In this document: piece by piece, positions 59,502 to 64,000 of the stretch | How positions within the stretch are numbered: position 1 is the stretch's first letter | How the letters are laid out: every line of letters starts with the position of its first letter | NCBI RefSeq assembly: GCF_007860075.1 | Contig: NZ_SJPP01000001.1 | Span: 1,572,501-1,636,500 of the forward strand | DNA length: 64,000 nucleotides | Direction: 5' to 3' | Origin: Symmachiella macrocystis | Lineage (GTDB): Bacteria > Planctomycetota > Planctomycetia > Planctomycetales > Planctomycetaceae | Translations under genes and position numbers: made by a program | The notes under the pieces: generated by a model | What the model was told of the DNA's origin: nothing | Seen by the model: only the letters and a program-made list of their open reading frames with translations | Databases searched by the model: none

Positions 59502-62500
59502 TCAATTCCGCGTAATAAACTCGTGCAGATTGAATACCGTGCGTGTGACGGCGGTCCAGGCGGCGAGTTCTGGGGCGGGGATGTCTTTGGGGGGCTGGGA
59601 CTGGCCGGTGTGGATTAGTTTTTCGGCGGCGGCTGGGTTTGCGGTGTATGCGGCGCGCTGTGTCTGTAACAAATCGGTTAGCACGGCGATCTCCTGTTCG
59701 TCGGCGTTGCGTGACAGGGCGTGCTGCATCATCCAGTGGAGCCGGTCGTTTGTTTTCGTTCCTCCCTGTAGAATTACTTGAGCGGCGAATGCGCGGGCGG
59801 CTTCGACGTAGGAGGGATCGTTGAGCAGAACCAGTGCGCCCAGCGGAGTGTTGGAGCGGGGTCGCTGTGCGGTGCATTCTTCGCGCGCCGGAGCATCGAA
59901 GGCCTTCATCGCCGGATGCAGGAATTGCCGCTGCCAATGCGTGTAGACGCCGCGGCGATATTGGTTTTCGCCGCTGTCTACTTTATAGGTCCGCGCGGGG
60001 AAATTCAGGTGCCGGTACAATCCTTCGGGCTGATACGGCATCACGCTGCGTCCGCCCAGTTTGTCGACCAACAGCCCGCTGACGGCCAAGGCGTTGTCGC
60101 GAATGATTTCCGCATCGAGCCGAAAACGGGACTGCCGCGCCAACAAACGGTTATACGGATCGACCTCCGCCAAGCCGTCGCGCATGAGCGACGATTGCCG
60201 GTACGTGTTGGACAGGACGATCAACTTGATGATGTGCTTGATATCCCAGCCACTTTCAACAAACTCAAGAGCTAGATTGTCCAGCAATTCGGGATGCACC
60301 GGCGGTTCGCCCTGTGCGCCGAGATCGTCCGAGATTTTGGAAATGCCGGTGCCAAAATAGCGCTGCCATAGTCGATTGACGAAGACCCGCGCCGTGAGTG
60401 GGTTCTCAGGTGCGGTGAGCCAATTCGCTAAATCAATACGTGTCGCGCGCTGCTCAGTCTCAATCTGCGGAAGGAAGTTCGGGACGCCCGGTTGGACGAC
60501 ATCGCCGGAATCGTCCATCCAATTCCCACGGGACAGCACGCGCATTTCCCGCGGCGTGACCGAGACTGTCACCAATGTGGTACGCGTGTTGGCGGCAACG
60601 GTTTCCTCACGTTGTTTTTTCAGAGCGGCAATTTTCTCGCGTGTCTCCGCTAAGGCGGGCGCGATCGAGCGGTAGTAGGCGGCGAGTTGTTGGGCCTGTT
60701 CCTCGGTGCGCTGTTCAGCGGCGACGGTTAAGATGGCGCGGATCTCTTGGGTGAGCGGATCGAGTTCGCCCGCTTTGAGTGGTTGCGGAGCGGTGGTGGC
60801 TGCGATGCGGAATCGGCCCAGCGTATGCCCGCCGGAGGCATAGTTTTGATCCAAGACAAAGGTGAAGGTTGCATCGTCCTCATTGGCGAGTACCTCGGCC
60901 GTTTCGGCGACCATGTGGTTTTCCTGGCCGACTTCCGGCAAGATCGCCCAACCCCAGCCGGGGTTTTTGAGGTCGCTGTCGACGGTATGAGCGGCTGACC
61001 ATTTTTTATCCGGCAGTTTGCCCGCCCCGATCGTCTGCTCGAACGTGGCGGAGGCATTTTTCAATTCGATCGGCATCACCGCTGCCTCGTTCTCAGTGGT
61101 GCGGGAGACGCGAAATTCGGTCAGGACAAAGTTACCATTCCCCGCGCGTCCCGGACCATTTTTGGGGAGCGATTTGTCGGGCAAAACCTCGACGCGAAAT
61201 CCAGTTATGTTTTTCAGCGGAATCTTGGCGGTAATCGTATAGCTGTTGTGGGCCGAATCCGGACCGGAGGCCAGCAGCGAGTGATCCTCAAGCACGGCGA
61301 GTTTGGTTTCGTGCAGCGCCGCAGCGGTTGCGGGGATGACGACCTGCCATGCCGGAGCTGTGGCGAGTTCTTGTTCCCATGCGATTTGCGCCGCTGCCAG
61401 TTCTTCGGTTGGTGTCTCGATGAGGCTTTGCAACTCGGCAAGTTGCCGATCGATCGGTTTCAGCAAAACCGGTAAGCGGTCATTGGGCACGTCGACCTGC
61501 GGTCCCCATCGGCCCGTCGCGTGTGATCCGGAATACAACCCTTTTTCTTTGATGTCGGCAAAAAACGAAGCGAAGCGGTAAAAGTCTTTGGAGGTGAAGG
61601 GATCGTATTTGTGGTCGTGGCATTCTGCGCAACCCAGCGTCGAACCCAACCAGACCGATGCGGCGGTCCGCACGCGATCGGCGGCGTATTTGGCCAGGTA
61701 CTCCTTGGGCTGCACGCCCCCTTCGGCCGACATCATGCCGAGACGGTTATACCCTGAGGCGATCAATTGCTCCTGTGTGGGATTGGGCAACAGGTCACCC
61801 GCCAATTGTTCGCGGGTAAAGCGGTCGAAGGGCATGTTGTCATTGAAGGCCTCGATCACATAGTCGCGATACGGAGAGACGCTCACCGGTTGATCACCGT
61901 GGTAGCCAACGGAATCGGCATAGCGGACCAAGTCCAGCCAGTACATAGCCATTCGTTCGCCGTAGTGCGGCGAGGCCAGTAGGCGATCGACACACTTTTC
62001 GTAAGCCTCGGCAGAGTCGTCCGCCAAAAATGCTTGCATCTCTTCAACTGTGGGGGGCAATCCGGTCAGATCAAAACTGAGCCGCCTCAACAGTGTCCGT
62101 TTGTCAGCCGCCGGCGCAGGTTTTACCGATGCGCTTTGCAATCGGGCGAGAATAAAATTGTCGATGAAATTATATGGGGCAGCGGCGGATACTTTGGGGA
62201 CTGGATGTAAAACAGGCGGGGTGTAGGCCCAATGATTTTTCCAGGGGGCGCCTTGGCGAATCCACTCAATCAGGATTTTCTTTTCCTCATCGGTGAGTTG
62301 TTTGGGGTGATCGACCGGCGGCATCACCAGACCTTCATCCTTAGTGGTGATCCGCGTGACCAACTCGCTCGATTCCAGTTGACCGGGATCGATGGCGACA
62401 TAGCCTCCCAAATCGACGAAGGCTCCCTTTTTTGTATCAAAGCGGAGTCCCCCCGCGTCGGGATCGCCCCCTTGGCGTTCTTCCGCATCGGGACCGTGGC

Positions 62501-62624
62501 AGGCGTAACATTTATCCGACAGAATCGGTTGCACATCACGGCCAAAATTAATTTCCGCAGCTGGCATTCCATTGCCGCAGCACAACACTACCAATCCGAT
62601 CAGCCCGGTGAATCTCTGCATCAT
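59502..62624 (-). CDS. Planctomycete cytochrome c (PSCyt1-DUF1549-DUF1553) protein
   Basis: A 1040-aa exported protein from ATG 62624 (GAGAGGG upstream). Signal peptide (FTGLIGLVVLCCGNGMPAAE), then the c-type heme site in INFGRDVQPILSDKCYACHG (CxxCH) and MPPVDHPKQLTDEEKKILIE with the axial Met. DUF1549 follows (about 130-360: FILARLQSASVKPAPAADKR; LRRLSFDLTGLPPTVEEMQA; YWLDLVRYADSVGYHGDQPV), with an inserted carbohydrate-binding-like domain (about 450-610), and DUF1553 (LADWLTAPENPLTARVFVNR-type motif; NRLWQRYFGTGI; DPYNRLLARQSRFRLDAEII). Planctomycetes have many paralogues, thought to act in breakdown of polysaccharides, but the reaction is undefined. ATGs at 62621 and 62690 also exist. Confidence 0.9.
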   Translation of the reverse strand: MMQRFTGLIGLVVLCCGNGMPAAEINFGRDVQPILSDKCYACHGPDAEERQGGDPDAGGLRFDTKKGAFVDLGGYVAIDPGQLESSELVTRITTKDEGLVMPPVDHPKQLTDEEKKILIEWIRQGAPWKNHWAYTPPVLHPVPKVSAAAPYNFIDNFILARLQSASVKPAPAADKRTLLRRLSFDLTGLPPTVEEMQAFLADDSAEAYEKCVDRLLASPHYGERMAMYWLDLVRYADSVGYHGDQPVSVSPYRDYVIEAFNDNMPFDRFTREQLAGDLLPNPTQEQLIASGYNRLGMMSAEGGVQPKEYLAKYAADRVRTAASVWLGSTLGCAECHDHKYDPFTSKDFYRFASFFADIKEKGLYSGSHATGRWGPQVDVPNDRLPVLLKPIDRQLAELQSLIETPTEELAAAQIAWEQELATAPAWQVVIPATAAALHETKLAVLEDHSLLASGPDSAHNSYTITAKIPLKNITGFRVEVLPDKSLPKNGPGRAGNGNFVLTEFRVSRTTENEAAVMPIELKNASATFEQTIGAGKLPDKKWSAAHTVDSDLKNPGWGWAILPEVGQENHMVAETAEVLANEDDATFTFVLDQNYASGGHTLGRFRIAATTAPQPLKAGELDPLTQEIRAILTVAAEQRTEEQAQQLAAYYRSIAPALAETREKIAALKKQREETVAANTRTTLVTVSVTPREMRVLSRGNWMDDSGDVVQPGVPNFLPQIETEQRATRIDLANWLTAPENPLTARVFVNRLWQRYFGTGISKISDDLGAQGEPPVHPELLDNLALEFVESGWDIKHIIKLIVLSNTYRQSSLMRDGLAEVDPYNRLLARQSRFRLDAEIIRDNALAVSGLLVDKLGGRSVMPYQPEGLYRHLNFPARTYKVDSGENQYRRGVYTHWQRQFLHPAMKAFDAPAREECTAQRPRSNTPLGALVLLNDPSYVEAARAFAAQVILQGGTKTNDRLHWMMQHALSRNADEQEIAVLTDLLQTQRAAYTANPAAAEKLIHTGQSQPPKDIPAPELAAWTAVTRTVFNLHEFITRN

Positions 62625-62913
62625 CCTGGTTTCCCTCTCTCCGCATCGATCATCCGCAAACCACCGCCCACAACTAGGCGATGCATTCACTTTACTACGT
62701 TTCCGCGGCCTTGTGAACTTCGACGGATCACAGGCCGCTGCAAACGGGCCGCTTTCGCGCGCGTGGAGTCCGTCTCAATTGCCACTGCCTCCAAAAAGCA
62801 GAAACCGATTACCGATTTTGTACCGACTTGTCGCGTTATTAGCTGAAGGACCGATTAGCCGAGCGAATGAAATCACCTACATCCGGTCGCGTTGCCGCTG
62901 AAAGGCCCCACGA

Positions 62914-63117
62914 ATGAAAACATTTCACCCGCTGTCGTTGGAAATGGTCATCGCCATCGACGATGAGTTAGCACCTTTTCCGTTATTGGATCGGGAGGTT
63001 GCCGTCGCGGAAATGGTGTTGGCGCTGTTGCCGCAACAGATCAATCGCTTTGCACAGATCTATGCAGCACGCATCACAGCTGAACTCATGGACCAGGATG
63101 CAGCGGTGGCGAATTGA
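62914..63117 (+). CDS. Small hypothetical protein
   Basis: A 67-aa product (MKTFHPLSLEMVIAIDDELA; LLPQQINRFAQIYAARITAE), mostly helical, no signal peptide. GAAAGGCCCC lies before the ATG. It ends 5 bp before the stop of the convergent PEP-synthase-like gene. Composition is protein-like but no family recognised. Confidence 0.5.
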   Translation: MKTFHPLSLEMVIAIDDELAPFPLLDREVAVAEMVLALLPQQINRFAQIYAARITAELMDQDAAVAN

Positions 63118-63121
63118 ACCG

Positions 63122-64000
63122 TTAGACTCGTTCGAGAATCCGCACGACTTGTGAGTAGGTATCGACCTCCACCAGATCTCCGGTATGAATGGTTGATGTC
63201 GCCCTTCCGGTACCAATGAGCGTTGGTTTGCAAAGTTCACGGGCGATAATAGCGGCGTGGCAGGCGATTCCGCCATCGTCGGTAATGATTGCTCCGCAGC
63301 GTGTTAGGAATGGCATCAATGCCGGGCTGGATTGAATCGACACCAGCACTTCGCCTTCTTCAAAGGTCTGGCCGACGGTGTCGGGACTGAGGATGACTCG
63401 CGCGCGACCCGTATAATGGCCCGGCCAAGCGGTGCTTCCGGTTAACTGGTTTTTATCGGAGCGAGGGACAACTTGCCGTTGTTTGGCGAGCCGCATCAGC
63501 AAGTACTCGGTTTGCTTTACGAAGTGCACTTGGTCTTCGCCGTCGATCGATTGGAAGATGAAACGGTGACCGTCACGGATCGCTTGCAATCGTGACTCCA
63601 GCTCATCACGGTCGAGGCTCCCGCGTCGTAGTTCACTCCAGGTCACAACATTCGGTGCTTCGTCGGGCGCGGAAAATCCCATATCCGCTGTCAGTCGGGC
63701 CACGTAGGGATCGATAATCTTCCGTTCTATTGTGGGATACAGCGACCGGGACCTGAGTTCTTCGGCCAAGCCGCGCAGCTCCGGATCGTCAATTTCTTCA
63801 ATGCCCAGGGTATTCAATACCCAGAATGGATAAATTGTTGTGTATTGAGCAACCTCGGCAAAGAATTCCGCCGCCTCATCCAAACTGTTGAATCCCTCTG
63901 GCCCCTGATCGATTTGCGATTGCACGTTGCGATAAATTTGCTGGCCATGCTGCATCATTTCGAGGAGTAGTGCTCGATCTTTCTGAAAAGCGTCCTTGAC
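63122..64000 (-). CDS. PEP-synthase-like protein with C-terminal swivelling His domain (partial)
   Basis: The frame is open to the right window edge, so the N-terminal part is missing; about 292 residues are visible. The last 90 residues form the phosphohistidine swivelling domain: YTGRARVILSPDTVGQTFEE, GEVLVSIQSSPALMPFLTRC and ITDDGGIACHAAIIARELCK with the catalytic His, then PTLIGTGRATSTIHTGDLVE. The visible upstream part is helical (SLDEAAEFFAEVAQYTTIYP). In PpsA a large PEP-binding barrel follows the His domain; here the protein stops after it, as in rifampin-phosphotransferase-like and other two-step phosphotransferases. Substrate unknown. The missing N-terminus should show an ATP-grasp domain. 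Confidence 0.85.
   Translation of the reverse strand, partial: VKDAFQKDRALLLEMMQHGQQIYRNVQSQIDQGPEGFNSLDEAAEFFAEVAQYTTIYPFWVLNTLGIEEIDDPELRGLAEELRSRSLYPTIERKIIDPYVARLTADMGFSAPDEAPNVVTWSELRRGSLDRDELESRLQAIRDGHRFIFQSIDGEDQVHFVKQTEYLLMRLAKQRQVVPRSDKNQLTGSTAWPGHYTGRARVILSPDTVGQTFEEGEVLVSIQSSPALMPFLTRCGAIITDDGGIACHAAIIARELCKPTLIGTGRATSTIHTGDLVEVDTYSQVVRILERV

Noticed and set aside
1-64000. CRISPR arrays, tRNA or rRNA genes, integrases and full insertion sequences
   Set aside because: Looked for regularly spaced direct repeats, cloverleaf-like segments, rRNA core sequences and transposase or recombinase motifs; none were found by eye.

Overview
The window is a stretch of bacterial chromosome of about 57 % G+C by eye. 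It almost certainly comes from a planctomycete (Planctomycetia). The pointers are a PSCyt1/DUF1549/DUF1553 c-type cytochrome protein, a DUF1559 protein, a PEP-CTERM exosortase substrate, planctomycete-type leucine-rich repeats, a J-like domain lacking HPD, and many secreted proteins without obvious function. Genes lie on both strands in short operons. I saw no rRNA, tRNA, CRISPR array, prophage or full insertion sequence.

Layout. 1-13.3 kb: start of a secreted FAD oxidoreductase, small conserved proteins, a threonine dehydratase-like enzyme, an alpha/beta hydrolase, polyphosphate kinase (ppk1), a Gfo/Idh/MocA oxidoreductase, an SDR-methyltransferase pair with a 4-bp overlap, a second methyltransferase and an FAH-family hydrolase. 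13.6-20 kb: a membrane zinc peptidase, then a minus-strand run of Mrp ATPase, a GlnE with two ACT domains inserted between its halves, and trpA with a TTG start. 20.2-22.7 kb: a receiver-like protein and a Na/Pi cotransporter. 23.2-28.5 kb: a compact type VII (ESX/Ess)-like locus with a WXG100-like protein, a helical protein, a second very small helical protein and a 1338-aa FtsK/SpoIIIE ATPase. 28.5-34.8 kb: a WsaF-like glycosyltransferase, a PDZ-containing M28 peptidase, a receiver-like protein and an FHA-GAF histidine kinase. 34.8-41.6 kb: DUF1559, PEP-CTERM, duplicated-domain, LRR lipoprotein and small unknown proteins. 41.7-45.9 kb: an aldehyde dehydrogenase/LuxC-like and an adenylating LuxE/PaaK-like pair plus an amidohydrolase. 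46.1-52.9 kb: a lidless Hsp70, a J-like/MshEN membrane fusion, a DUF2752 protein, two paralogous lipoproteins and a long coiled-coil membrane protein. 53.5-64 kb: GNAT, MBL-fold hydrolase, HemW, GlmS, IspH, the PSCyt1 protein and a PEP-synthase-like swivelling domain.

The most interesting parts are the T7SS-like locus, the rebuilt GlnE, the Hsp70/J-like/MshEN cluster and the LuxC/LuxE-like pair. There are also three families of short palindromic elements: GTAG-headed REP/REPIN hairpins with covarying stems, a pair of inverted 70-76-bp elements flanking the M28 peptidase gene, and a 137-bp intergenic repeat present twice.

Functions are assigned from motifs read by eye. No database search was possible, so family names stand for recognised sequence patterns, not search results.
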